From the NCBI GenBank assembly GCA_032358255.1, contig JAULBX010027208.1, forward strand, positions 1 through 35,833: a DNA stretch of 35,833 nucleotides, read 5' to 3'. The translations under genes and the position numbers were made by a program. The notes beneath the pieces are model-generated. The model did not search any database and was not told the origin of the DNA. It saw nothing but the letters and a program-made list of their open reading frames with translations. Shown piece after piece: positions 17,506-25,183 of this stretch; positions within the stretch are counted from its first letter, which is position 1, and each line of letters begins with the position of its first letter. Source of the DNA: Heterotrichella gracilis (taxonomy: Eukaryota; Sar; Xanthophyceae; Tribonematales; Xanthonemataceae).

Positions 17506-19527
17506 TTAAAGTTGAATACCAATCACACAAACATCATCTGTTTGTTCGAGATCTTGTTTCCAATTAGTGAAGGCAGAACTAATGAGCGCATGTTGCTCCT
17601 TCAATGGCAGATGATAATGAGTACTTAATAGTTCCGAAAATTGTTTATACTTAAACTTTTTGCCACTCTTACCTCCAAATTGGTCAGGCAATCCATCGGT
17701 AAAGAGATAGAATACCGTGTTCTCAACATAATTGATCTCATGGCTTGTAAAAGGCTTCTGATATTCGGTTTTTCCAACCGGCTGTTTGTCGGCTTTAATT
17801 TCAATAATTGAACCCCTATTGTTTTCATTGGATGGAGGTAAAAAGTACCACAACGAATTGTTTGCTCCGCTCCAGCTTACTTTTTTATTCTTTCGGTCAA
17901 TGCATAATAAGGAAATATCCATTCCATCTTTTACTTCTTCACCACTTTTCTCAAAGGTTTCAAGAACCAATTCACGGGTTTTATCTAAAATTTTTCCGGG
18001 CTCCGTAATTTGAAATTCTTTTAATGATCTGTTCAAGGCATTACTGCACACAACCGACACTAAAGCACCCGGAACACCATGTCCGGTGCTATCTGCTGCC
18101 GCTATGTATAAGAGATCAGCTTCTTTTGAAGATTTAGCTTTAGTGGGTTCTGAAAATGTTTCTGCCCAGTAAAAATCACCGGCCACAATGTCTTTTGGTT
18201 GATACAAAATAAAATTCTTCGGAAAATGTTTTGAAAGAAATTGAGTGGAAGGTAATATGGCTTCCTGCAATCGTTTGGCATAGGTAATTGAATCAATGAT
18301 CTCCTTTTGTTTAGATTCTACCAGAAATTTTTGAAGACTTATTTCATTGTTTTTTTCCTGAATAACCACATTGGCTTTTTTAGCCTTTATAAAATTTTTA
18401 TAGGCAAATGTGGCAAACAGGGTTATCATCACAATGGCTAAAACACTCAGTATAAGCAAGGTGTTTTTAGCTTTATTTTGTTTTTCAGTAGCTTCTAACT
18501 TCAATTTCTGCGCTTCAATCTGCAGTTCTTTCTTTTCTGTTTCGTACTTTGTCTCTATTTCCTTGGCAATTTTACTGCCTTCCAACAGACCTAATGAATC
18601 TTGCAGACGAATGGTACTAATGAAATAAAAGAGGGCACTGTCAGGAATATTTTCTTTTAAATAAAGTGTGCCCAGTTCTGTATAAATATATTTAAGATTG
18701 TCTTGAGCTCCAGATAAGATGGAGTAGTTTTTGGCTTTAAATAATGCCAACTTGGCTAATTGAACGTTGTTGCCTTTGTTAAGATCTAGTGCGGATGCCA
18801 GACTGCAATAGGCCGGAATCAAAAGATTATACATGTTATTTCTTTCTAAATAAACACTGGCGGTATTTAAATAAAAAACAGCTGAATCGATTTTTTTACT
18901 GAAGATCAGTTTTGAACCATATTCAGACATCATGGTATAGTACTTTAAACTATCGTTGAGCAATTTGGATGAAGAGAAGGCCATTCGACCATACTTTTCA
19001 GATTCTGAATAATTATTTAAACGATTATAGGTACTGGCTATATTATTGTAACAATTTACCACGCCAATGTTCCAGTTTAATTTCTGATAGATCTCTAATG
19101 CCTTTTTACTATCGGTGATAGAACCTTCAAAATCACCCTGAGTTTTTTTGACAAGAGAAAAACTTTGATATACTTTTCCAATCCCTTTTTCATTGTTAAT
19201 TTTTTGGAAATAGACCAGCGCTTTTTGATAATACATCACCGCTGTATCTACTTTATTTTCCATGTGATAACTATTGCCAAACTGAACCAGCACATCTCCT
19301 TTTACCACACTGTTCTCTGAAGCTAAGCCATCTGCAATTGCTGCATACTTTCGAACACTGTCAGAATTTACCCCGGTAAAAATATTAGCGATCTTCACAT
19401 ACAATTTAGAGGCAGAATCTTTTTGAACCCTGGAGGCAATTTTAATTAGGGAGTCTGTTATTGTATTCTGAGCAGGAAGTGAAAAAGCAAGGAAAACTAA
19501 AAAAGGAATATAGGCTCTTCTTAACAT
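17506..19527 (-). CDS. TPR-sensor / SpoIIE-type PP2C serine phosphatase membrane protein
   Basis: 673 residues. Signal peptide ~1-19, TPR-like helical repeats ~40-310, a coiled-coil stretch ~320-354 and one membrane helix ~355-377. A second short helix-linker (~380-415) leads to the SpoIIE/PP2C domain (~420-673). The catalytic acidic motifs are all present: DIVAGDFYW (D451), ADSTGHGVPGALVS (D479), DGMDISL (534-541), FTDGLPDQFGG (D611) and QTDDVCVIG (D664/D665). The TPR part should be periplasmic and the phosphatase cytoplasmic, so it probably reports an envelope signal by dephosphorylating an anti-sigma-factor antagonist or similar protein; no such partner is in the window. The gene lies between bshA and apaG on the same strand. 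Confidence 0.92.
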   Translation of the reverse strand: MLRRAYIPFLVFLAFSLPAQNTITDSLIKIASRVQKDSASKLYVKIANIFTGVNSDSVRKYAAIADGLASENSVVKGDVLVQFGNSYHMENKVDTAVMYYQKALVYFQKINNEKGIGKVYQSFSLVKKTQGDFEGSITDSKKALEIYQKLNWNIGVVNCYNNIASTYNRLNNYSESEKYGRMAFSSSKLLNDSLKYYTMMSEYGSKLIFSKKIDSAVFYLNTASVYLERNNMYNLLIPAYCSLASALDLNKGNNVQLAKLALFKAKNYSILSGAQDNLKYIYTELGTLYLKENIPDSALFYFISTIRLQDSLGLLEGSKIAKEIETKYETEKKELQIEAQKLKLEATEKQNKAKNTLLILSVLAIVMITLFATFAYKNFIKAKKANVVIQEKNNEISLQKFLVESKQKEIIDSITYAKRLQEAILPSTQFLSKHFPKNFILYQPKDIVAGDFYWAETFSEPTKAKSSKEADLLYIAAADSTGHGVPGALVSVVCSNALNRSLKEFQITEPGKILDKTRELVLETFEKSGEEVKDGMDISLLCIDRKNKKVSWSGANNSLWYFLPPSNENNRGSIIEIKADKQPVGKTEYQKPFTSHEINYVENTVFYLFTDGLPDQFGGKSGKKFKYKQFSELLSTHYHLPLKEQHALISSAFTNWKQDLEQTDDVCVIGIQL

Positions 19528-19629
19528 GGTAGGTAAATTTATAACAATTTATTCGAAACTTGAGTTCAGGTTCTCCACTTTCGACGAATCATTACATTTA
19601 CTTTTGAGCAGAATTATTCAGGATATTAA

Positions 19630-20769
19630 CTAACGAGAAACCGATTCCTTCTGTAAAACCTGATTGTAGACTTTCTCATAGAGAGGCAGAATCTTTTCAA
19701 CATCAAATTCTTTGGCTCTTTCAAAAGCGTTTAGCTTAAATTGTTCGAGTAGTTTTGGATCTTTTAATAATTTAAGGGCGTTTTTAGACATATCCGAAGT
19801 GTCTCCAACATTGCTTAAAAAGCCGGTTTTTCCATGAATGTTCACCTCAGGTAAACCACCACTGTTGGTGCTTATCACAGGCACTTTCATGGCCATGGCT
19901 TCTAAAGCTGCCAAACCAAAACTTTCTGTCTCCGAAGGCAACATAAACAGATCTGCCACACTCAAAATTTCTTTAGGATCGGTGATCTTACCTAAAAACA
20001 CCACTTCGTGCTGCAAATTTAATTGACGGACTAATTGTTCGATATTGGTTTTTTCAGGACCGTCACCTACAAAAATTAATTTTGCCGGCATTTCTTTTTT
20101 AATGTTATCAAATACCGCCACGACATCTTCAATCCGTTTTACTTTACGGAAATTAGAAATGTGAACGATGAGCTTTTCACCATGGGGGGCATATTTCCGT
20201 TTGATACAATAGTCGCGGTTTTCAAGGTACTCCGACATATTGATAAAATTCGGAACAACCGAGATCTTATTGTCGATCTTAAAATTTTTGAGTGTATCTT
20301 TTTTTAAACTTTCAGACACCGAGGTGATGGCATTACTGTGATTTAAGGAGAATCGAATGACCGGTTCAAAGGCCGGATCCCGTCCTACTAAGGTAATATC
20401 GGTACCATGCAAGGTAGTGACATAAGGTAAATGGATCTTTTTTGACTTTAAGATCTGTTGCGCCATATAAGCCACAGAAGCATGAGGAATGGCGTAATGC
20501 ACATGCAAAATATCGAGTTGCTCATACATGGCTACATCCACAATTTTACTGGCCAATACACTTTCATAAGGCTGATATTCAAATAAAGGATAATCGTTCA
20601 CACTAAATTCGTGAAAAAATAAATTCTCATTAAACAGATTTAAACGAAAAGGCTGACTGTAGGACATAAAATGCACCTTATGTCCTTTGTTTGCCAAGGC
20701 TATTCCTAGTTCTGTAGCTACTACTCCGCTTCCACCATAGGTTGGGAAGCATACCATTCCAATGTTCAT
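19630..20769 (-). CDS. bshA: N-acetyl-alpha-D-glucosaminyl L-malate synthase (bacillithiol pathway)
   Basis: 379 residues from ATG 20769, matching the usual BshA length of about 380; the in-frame extension of 11 codons upstream is not expected. It is a GT4-family glycosyltransferase with the BshA-typical start MNIGMVCFPTYGGSGVVATELG, the HVHYAIPHA and TTLHGTDITLVG motifs (acceptor domain) and the donor-site block SETESFGLAALEAM. It joins GlcNAc from UDP-GlcNAc to L-malate, the first step of bacillithiol synthesis. bshB and bshC are not in the window, as is usual for Bacteroidota where the genes are scattered. A promoter-like TTTG / TAAATTTA pair lies upstream. Confidence 0.94.
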   Translation of the reverse strand: MNIGMVCFPTYGGSGVVATELGIALANKGHKVHFMSYSQPFRLNLFNENLFFHEFSVNDYPLFEYQPYESVLASKIVDVAMYEQLDILHVHYAIPHASVAYMAQQILKSKKIHLPYVTTLHGTDITLVGRDPAFEPVIRFSLNHSNAITSVSESLKKDTLKNFKIDNKISVVPNFINMSEYLENRDYCIKRKYAPHGEKLIVHISNFRKVKRIEDVVAVFDNIKKEMPAKLIFVGDGPEKTNIEQLVRQLNLQHEVVFLGKITDPKEILSVADLFMLPSETESFGLAALEAMAMKVPVISTNSGGLPEVNIHGKTGFLSNVGDTSDMSKNALKLLKDPKLLEQFKLNAFERAKEFDVEKILPLYEKVYNQVLQKESVSR

Positions 20770-20775
20770 AGATGG

Positions 20776-20803
20776 TAAATTTACGAATTTTAGGGGAGAC
20801 AAA
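20776..20803 (-). promoter_or_regulatory. Candidate bshA promoter
   Basis: On the minus strand TTTG (20800-20803), 16 bases, then TAAATTTA (20776-20783), one mismatch from TAnnTTTG. The spacing is slightly short. A similar TAAATTTACC lies just upstream of the phosphatase gene (19534-19541). Confidence 0.35.
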
Positions 20804-20904
20804 TGTTAAGCTAAAATGAAAGACACTATCCCGATACTTATCGGAATCACTAATTACACTAAATAGCTAATTTAATACAAACATGAAATCTAAAAAAGCC
20901 ACAG

Positions 20905-20922
20905 TCCCGATAGCCATCGGGA
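20905..20922. repeat. TCCCGAT-AGCC-ATCGGGA hairpin
   Basis: Perfect 7-bp stem with a 4-base loop and no T tract. Related copies: 20831-20844 (CCGAT/ATCGG), 32415-32430 (TCCCGA/TCGGGA), and decayed halves near 25363 and 32511. This looks like a small dispersed palindromic element. Confidence 0.6.
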
Positions 20923-20965
20923 TCACGGATAACGCAGATCTCTATGCCTAAAATTACACAGATGG

Positions 20966-20986
20966 ATTTTTCTCTGCGAGAAAAAT
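20966..20986. repeat. Perfect hairpin ATTTTTCTC-TGC-GAGAAAAAT
   Basis: A 9-bp stem with a 3-base loop between two divergent genes, so it does not terminate either. It lies inside the word-repeat region. Confidence 0.5.
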
Positions 20987-21001
20987 GGAATTCGCATTAA
21001 C

Positions 21002-21017
21002 ACTAATTATAATTAGT
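21002..21017. repeat. 16-bp perfect palindrome
   Basis: ACTAATTATAATTAGT, fully self-complementary, about 140 bases upstream of queE. It could be a dimeric regulator site or simply a fold-back of the ACTAATT word that recurs here. Confidence 0.4.
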
Positions 21018-21146
21018 ATCTTTTTTGATTAGTTGGACACGAATTACACTAATTTTCACGAATCGTTTCAAAGGATGAAGCTTTGTTTCATACTATTACA
21101 AACTTAATAAATTCATAAAATTCTGTTATTCATATGAATCAATCCC

Positions 21147-21154
21147 TAACTTTG
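21147..21154 (+). promoter_or_regulatory. -7 box (TAACTTTG) of queE
   Basis: An exact TAnnTTTG match ending 4 bases before the TTG start of queE, so transcription would begin at or beside the start codon. No clear -33 TTTG was found at the expected distance. Confidence 0.5.
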
Positions 21155-21158
21155 CAGC

Positions 21159-21812
21159 TTGAATTATAAATTACATAGTATTAGTCCGGCGGACGATATT
21201 CTTTTAAAAGAAGGCAAACTTCTTCCTCTAATGGAAGAGTTTTATACCATTCAGGGTGAAGGATTTAATACCGGTAAAGCCGCTTATTTTATTCGTATTG
21301 GCGGTTGCGATGTGGGCTGTCATTGGTGCGATGTAAAGGAAAGTTGGGATGCGAATGTGCATCCGCTCACTCCTATTGATAAAATAATTGAGAATGTAAT
21401 AGCCTATAAAGCCGATAGTGTGGTGGTTACCGGAGGTGAGCCTCTGATCTATAATCTGGATGAACTCACCAAACGTTTAAAAGAAAAAAATATTTCCACC
21501 TTTATTGAAACAAGTGGCGCTTACAAACTGAGTGGTAATTGGGACTGGATCTGTCTTTCCCCGAAAAAAACAATGGTCCCCATGCCAGATGTGTATTCAA
21601 AAGCCAATGAATTAAAGGTGATCATTTTTAATCAACACGATTTTAAATGGGCCGAAGAACAAGCAAATTTAGTTGGTAAGGACTGTTATTTGTATTTACA
21701 ACCCGAGTGGAGTAAACATGCGGCATTACTACCTGATATCATTGAGTATGTAAAGACGAATCCCAAGTGGATGATCAGTTTACAGACACATAAGTATATG
21801 AATATTCCGTAG
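21159..21812 (+). CDS. queE: 7-carboxy-7-deazaguanine synthase
   Basis: 217 residues, a radical SAM enzyme of the queuosine/7-deazaguanine pathway that converts 6-carboxytetrahydropterin to 7-carboxy-7-deazaguanine. The cluster motif is CDVGCHWC (C50, C54, C57, spacing CX3CX2C), preceded by MEEFYTIQGEGFNTGKAAYFIR. Other family blocks are VVTGGEPL and the C-terminal LYLQPEW and KWMISLQTHKYMNIP. The start is probably TTG 21159: a stop codon lies just upstream in frame, and the residues before the Met at 21231 (ILLKEGKLLPLM) look conserved in Bacteroidota QueE. It stands alone, with word repeats on both sides. Confidence 0.94.
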   Translation: MNYKLHSISPADDILLKEGKLLPLMEEFYTIQGEGFNTGKAAYFIRIGGCDVGCHWCDVKESWDANVHPLTPIDKIIENVIAYKADSVVVTGGEPLIYNLDELTKRLKEKNISTFIETSGAYKLSGNWDWICLSPKKTMVPMPDVYSKANELKVIIFNQHDFKWAEEQANLVGKDCYLYLQPEWSKHAALLPDIIEYVKTNPKWMISLQTHKYMNIP

Positions 21813-21840
21813 GGGTTTTTGACTCGCAACAATCCTGCTA

Positions 21841-22048
21841 GTTTCAACACAGAGACAACTGAGACACTGAGAGCACAGAGATTTAATGGTTTGCCGCTTA
21901 CAGTAAAGACTTAGAGTTTCAACACAGAGACAACTGAGAGACGGAGAGCACAGAGATTTAATGGTTTGCGGTTTGCAGTTTGTTTCAAGTAAAGACTTAG
22001 AGTTTCAACACAGAGACAACCGAGATACTGAGATCACAGAGGTTAAAA
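21841..22048. repeat. Three tandem copies of a ~47-86 bp word repeat
   Basis: Copy 1 at 21841-21915, copy 2 at 21916-22001, copy 3 at 22002-22048 (shorter). Each starts GTTTCAACACAGAGACAAC, continues with GAGACACTGAGAGCACAGAG-like words, then in copies 1 and 2 a variable tail with TTTAATGGTTTGC and AGTAAAGACTTAGA. The core word CAACACAGAGAC is shared with 31908-32410. Confidence 0.75.
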
Positions 22049-22207
22049 TATTTCCTTTTTTTTGAGATCTCTGATTTGTTTCGCGCAAACAATTTTGTAA
22101 TCTGGGAATTGATGTTTCCAATTTACTTTGCGCCTACTGCTCCTGCCTACTGCTTACCGCCAACTAAATTCTTAGTGTTCCTCAGTGCCCTTAGTGTCTT
22201 AGTGGTT
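22049..22207. repeat. Remaining intergenic word repeats running into the amidase-like gene
   Basis: Contains TTTGTTTCGCGCAAAC (the same word as in the 32-kb array), CCTACTGC twice, and at 22171-22207 a minus-strand array of AACCACTAAG, ACACTAAG, GGCACTGAG and AACACTAAG words. The last 17 bases of this array are inside the amidase-like CDS. No other gene seen in 21813-22190. Confidence 0.55.
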
Positions 22208-23489
22208 CTTCTTCCCTAAAAAAACTCATCACTGCCTCGTAATAGGCGCCTGCCACGTTAAACACCCGCTCATTGGCTTTGATGCCATAAATTTCTAGAT
22301 CCGTTTTCATTAACTCAAACGATTCTTTCACATTATCCTGATACAAACTTTCACCATACACCATGGGTGAATTAATTTTCCGGCATAAAGCCAAATTACG
22401 GCAAAATACACCGGCACTAGGCGTTTTCAGACAATTGTCTCTAAGGTAATCGGCATCATTGGCTTTGGCTATGGGAATAGTTAGGATCTGATTAAAATTG
22501 TTTACCGTTTTAGAAGATAAAACTTCTGACTGATTTAACTGATCTGTGATCAGAAGTCTCACAAAATGCGCACGGGCATCACTTTTGTTTAAATTATCAG
22601 AGGTAAATCCTCCCCCTATAAAAGCCATGGTGAAATTTTTCTCTGTTTGTTTTTTCCAGGGGGCATTTTTTTCATCCACATTGTAATGCACAATTAAGGT
22701 GACATCCGGATGAAAAGCATTGATCTTAGCAGCACGGTTTCCAAGATCATAATCTCTGAAAAAATCCCAAAACAAATCGTAATTATTACAAGTCATTAGG
22801 TGTTTGTGTTTTTGAGGAGATAAGCTGCCATTGGCCTTCAAACTATCTAAAGTTCTTTTCCGATGGTTTTTGATCCATTCCGTATACGTGCAATCAAAGG
22901 AGGTATGATCTGCTTTCCCTCTGGTAATAAACACTTCAGCGCCCTGTTCTTGTAAACGGTTCTTTAAAATATGAACGGTATTAAACGTTAATTGACTTTC
23001 AAATAAAAGTACCGTGTCTTTTTCACCTTTTGCATTAATCGTTTCAAAATGCAAAAATTTTTGTTCGGAAGCTGCTTCTTTTAAACTGGTAGAAAAGTGT
23101 CCGGCCTCCAATGCAATGCGGCGACCCTTTAAGGGTAAGTCATTTGAATTTTTATCAAATGTGGGTTTTGTTTGAACGGACTGTAGTAAACTATCGCATG
23201 TTTGTTTACTGTACTTTTTTAGTCCTTTGCTCTGTACTAGTTGTTGTTGTTGTTTTAAGGAGCTGTGCTTAAAAAACTCAGAAAGGGCTTTCAGTTCAGA
23301 GGTAAATACCACAAAATCTTTTTTACCGGCGGCATTCGTTAGAAATAAGGCATCGTTTTCAAATTTTACCCGGCCATTTAATGAACCATTAAAATTTAAA
23401 TAGGTATTAAATCGTTGACGACATTCCTGAATGGTTTGAGCCTGACTAGTATAAACAAAGAATAAAAGAAGAAGTAACCTGAATTTCAT
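22191..23489 (-). CDS. N-acetylmuramoyl-L-alanine amidase-like (Amidase_3) exported protein
   Basis: 432 residues with a signal peptide (~1-18, ends SQAQ). Residues ~120-420 resemble the AmiC-type Amidase_3 fold. The Zn ligands would be H131 (IALEAGHFS), E164 (LLFESQLTFN) and H268 (LIVHYNVDE), with E380 (VYGESLYQ) as the catalytic Glu; the helix NTVHILKNRLQEQGAEVFITR is typical. Between the second and third ligands there is about 60 residues more than usual (~195-255). It should act in the periplasm on peptidoglycan stem peptides, although the divergence makes the exact bond uncertain. The last six residues (EEPLRH) and the stop codon are encoded by a word repeat. Divergent from arfB. Confidence 0.78.
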   Translation of the reverse strand: MKFRLLLLLFFVYTSQAQTIQECRQRFNTYLNFNGSLNGRVKFENDALFLTNAAGKKDFVVFTSELKALSEFFKHSSLKQQQQLVQSKGLKKYSKQTCDSLLQSVQTKPTFDKNSNDLPLKGRRIALEAGHFSTSLKEAASEQKFLHFETINAKGEKDTVLLFESQLTFNTVHILKNRLQEQGAEVFITRGKADHTSFDCTYTEWIKNHRKRTLDSLKANGSLSPQKHKHLMTCNNYDLFWDFFRDYDLGNRAAKINAFHPDVTLIVHYNVDEKNAPWKKQTEKNFTMAFIGGGFTSDNLNKSDARAHFVRLLITDQLNQSEVLSSKTVNNFNQILTIPIAKANDADYLRDNCLKTPSAGVFCRNLALCRKINSPMVYGESLYQDNVKESFELMKTDLEIYGIKANERVFNVAGAYYEAVMSFFREEEPLRH

Positions 23490-23516
23490 TGCATAAAATT
23501 ACTGAAAGCCTGAGTT

Positions 23517-23524
23517 TAATTTTG
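23517..23524 (+). promoter_or_regulatory. -7 box (TAATTTTG) of arfB
   Basis: Exact TAnnTTTG match 28 bases before ATG 23553, giving a leader of about 25 bases. A TTG at 23489-23491 is 25 bases upstream, slightly long for the -33 element. Confidence 0.5.
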
Positions 23525-23552
23525 TAAATTTCAAATTATTATCAGAGGCAGT

Positions 23553-23969
23553 ATGTTAACAGAAGATCAGATCAGTAAAATTTTTAAACGCGAATTAGTT
23601 TACCATACATCGCGCTCCGGCGGCAAGGGTGGGCAAAATGTAAACAAGGTGGAAACCAAGGTGGAACTGGATTTTGATGTGCAGGCCTCTGAGGTCTTAA
23701 CAGATCATCAAAAAAAACTGATCCTTTCACGTTATCCAGATTTCATAGAAGCTTCTGTCATTCAGATCATTGGAAATATTCACCGCTCTCAATTGGAGAA
23801 TAAAGAAGAAGCGCGTAAAAAATTGGTCGTCCTCATTAATAAACTACTTCGGCCAATTAAAAAAAGAGTAAAGACAAAACCAGGAAAGGCTGCTAAGGAA
23901 AAGAAACTCAAAACAAAGAAGTTAAGAGGTGAGAAAAAAGTATTAAGAAAAAAAATCCGTTTTGAATAA
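23553..23969 (+). CDS. arfB: Alternative ribosome-rescue factor / peptidyl-tRNA hydrolase ArfB
   Basis: 138 residues, the family length. It has the class I release-factor catalytic loop SRSGGKGGQNVNKVETKVEL, with GGQ at residues ~26-28, and lacks codon-recognition domains. The C-terminal tail (~100-138) is almost entirely Lys/Arg-rich, the part that in ArfB (YaeJ) enters the empty mRNA channel of stalled ribosomes. It hydrolyses peptidyl-tRNA to free stalled ribosomes. The next gene begins 11 bp after its stop, so both may share a transcript. Start ATG 23553 is supported by the -7 box upstream. Confidence 0.96.
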   Translation: MLTEDQISKIFKRELVYHTSRSGGKGGQNVNKVETKVELDFDVQASEVLTDHQKKLILSRYPDFIEASVIQIIGNIHRSQLENKEEARKKLVVLINKLLRPIKKRVKTKPGKAAKEKKLKTKKLRGEKKVLRKKIRFE

Positions 23970-23980
23970 GAGAAATTTTC

Positions 23981-25183
23981 ATGAGAAATAAATACCTACT
24001 ATTATTTCATTTATTAATTCTTCTTAGCCTTCTGGTTTGGAATGTTTGGATCTACTCCCATCGAAATGAAGGTTTTGCTTACAAAGAATTTCTTTCTTAC
24101 AACTCACTTTATTATCCTTCAAATCAGCCGATATTAAAAAATTTAATATTACTAAATAAGGACAGTGCCCGATTACAGTTCTCAAATATTAGTATGGGTG
24201 AAGAAGTTCTAAGTAACTTCGACGTCCTTTTAAGTGAAGGCAAAAAACATTACAGCCTTCCTTTCGCAAATGCAGATTTTGGCATAGATTATACTTCTGC
24301 TAGTACCTTCAAACAAATGGGCAGTGAAAGACCCGCAAGCTTGGAATTGTTTTATTCAAGTATACCTTTTGGAAATTTTAAAAGCTATGATCTTAGTTTT
24401 TGGCAGTATAGTTCATTGGATGAGAAAAATGAATTGATTGCCGCGGAAAAAATTATTTCCGCTAATACAGGCTTAACTAAAACAGAAACAGATCTTGAAA
24501 AGATTCAAAAGATCGGAGCATATTTGATAAAGACACTCAACAATTCAAGAGGTCTGCCAATCGATTCGATGGACCAATTCAGTCCCTTAAAACGGTATAA
24601 GTATGCAATTTCGAATAGATCAAAAATTTGGTGTGGCGATTTTGCAAGTATTTTAGCCTTGTTCCTTAAAAGCGAAGGCATTCATAGCCGATTAGTATGT
24701 ACAGAGGGTGAATTAGGAGATTTAACACTTGGCGGCCATAGTATGAATGAGGTTTATGTTAAAGAACTTAAGAAATGGATTCTGGTGGATCTTACTTCCA
24801 AAGGCCTTTTATTTCACTATCAGGGAAATTACCTGAACACCATTGACCTATATTCACTGCATCAAAATCAGGTACAAACTATAGAAGTGACGAGTCTTGT
24901 GGGAGACAGTCTCAAAACCATTGATTATGAGAATTTCAGGGCATTTTATTCCGATTATTTTACATCAGGTACTCCGTTTATTTATTATTTTAAATCACAA
25001 TTTAATTCACAGAACTTTTCATTTTGCCAAAAATGGAAACGTTATTTTTATCCTTCTCCCACATTTGCAAGTTATTCAGGCACAATAGAAACAAACAACT
25101 TTAAGTTCTATACCAAACAAACAGCCTTTATCTTTTTATGCCTGTATTTGCTTTACTGCTTGTTTTTATTAACATTGAAGTAG
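23981..25183 (+). CDS. Membrane-anchored transglutaminase-like protein
   Basis: 400 residues. An N-terminal membrane helix (~5-26) and a C-terminal one (~380-398) flank a large extracytoplasmic region. Residues ~175-275 contain a transglutaminase-like triad: C218 in IWCGDFASILALFLKSEGI, H253 in GGHSMNEVYV and D270 in WILVDLTSKG. Such domains in bacteria are usually thiol proteases or peptide-modifying enzymes rather than cross-linkers. The N-terminal ~150 residues match nothing I recognise. It lies 11 bp after arfB and is followed by 600 bases without a gene. The substrate is unknown; a role in envelope or exported-peptide processing is inferred from its location only. Confidence 0.75.
   Translation: MRNKYLLLFHLLILLSLLVWNVWIYSHRNEGFAYKEFLSYNSLYYPSNQPILKNLILLNKDSARLQFSNISMGEEVLSNFDVLLSEGKKHYSLPFANADFGIDYTSASTFKQMGSERPASLELFYSSIPFGNFKSYDLSFWQYSSLDEKNELIAAEKIISANTGLTKTETDLEKIQKIGAYLIKTLNNSRGLPIDSMDQFSPLKRYKYAISNRSKIWCGDFASILALFLKSEGIHSRLVCTEGELGDLTLGGHSMNEVYVKELKKWILVDLTSKGLLFHYQGNYLNTIDLYSLHQNQVQTIEVTSLVGDSLKTIDYENFRAFYSDYFTSGTPFIYYFKSQFNSQNFSFCQKWKRYFYPSPTFASYSGTIETNNFKFYTKQTAFIFLCLYLLYCLFLLTLK

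Larger units (their letters stand above)
20804..21146. repeat. Intergenic word-repeat region between bshA and queE
   Basis: About 340 bases with no credible gene. It is made of short recurring words such as CACTAATTACACTAA, CACGGATAACGCAGATC, ACACAGATGG and CACGAATTACACTAATTTTC, the same vocabulary (partly on the opposite strand) as at 32165-32190 and 32210-32245. Embedded are two CCGAT / ATCGG hairpins (20831-20844; 20905-20922), a perfect 9-bp-stem hairpin (20966-20986) and a 16-bp perfect palindrome (21002-21017). Confidence 0.6.

Noticed and set aside
20966..20986. Hairpin as terminator
   Set aside because: It lies between divergent genes and lacks a following T tract in either direction.
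21841..22048. Possible CRISPR array
   Set aside because: Only three units, with repeats longer than the interval and interval sequences similar to each other instead of unique. No cas genes are nearby.
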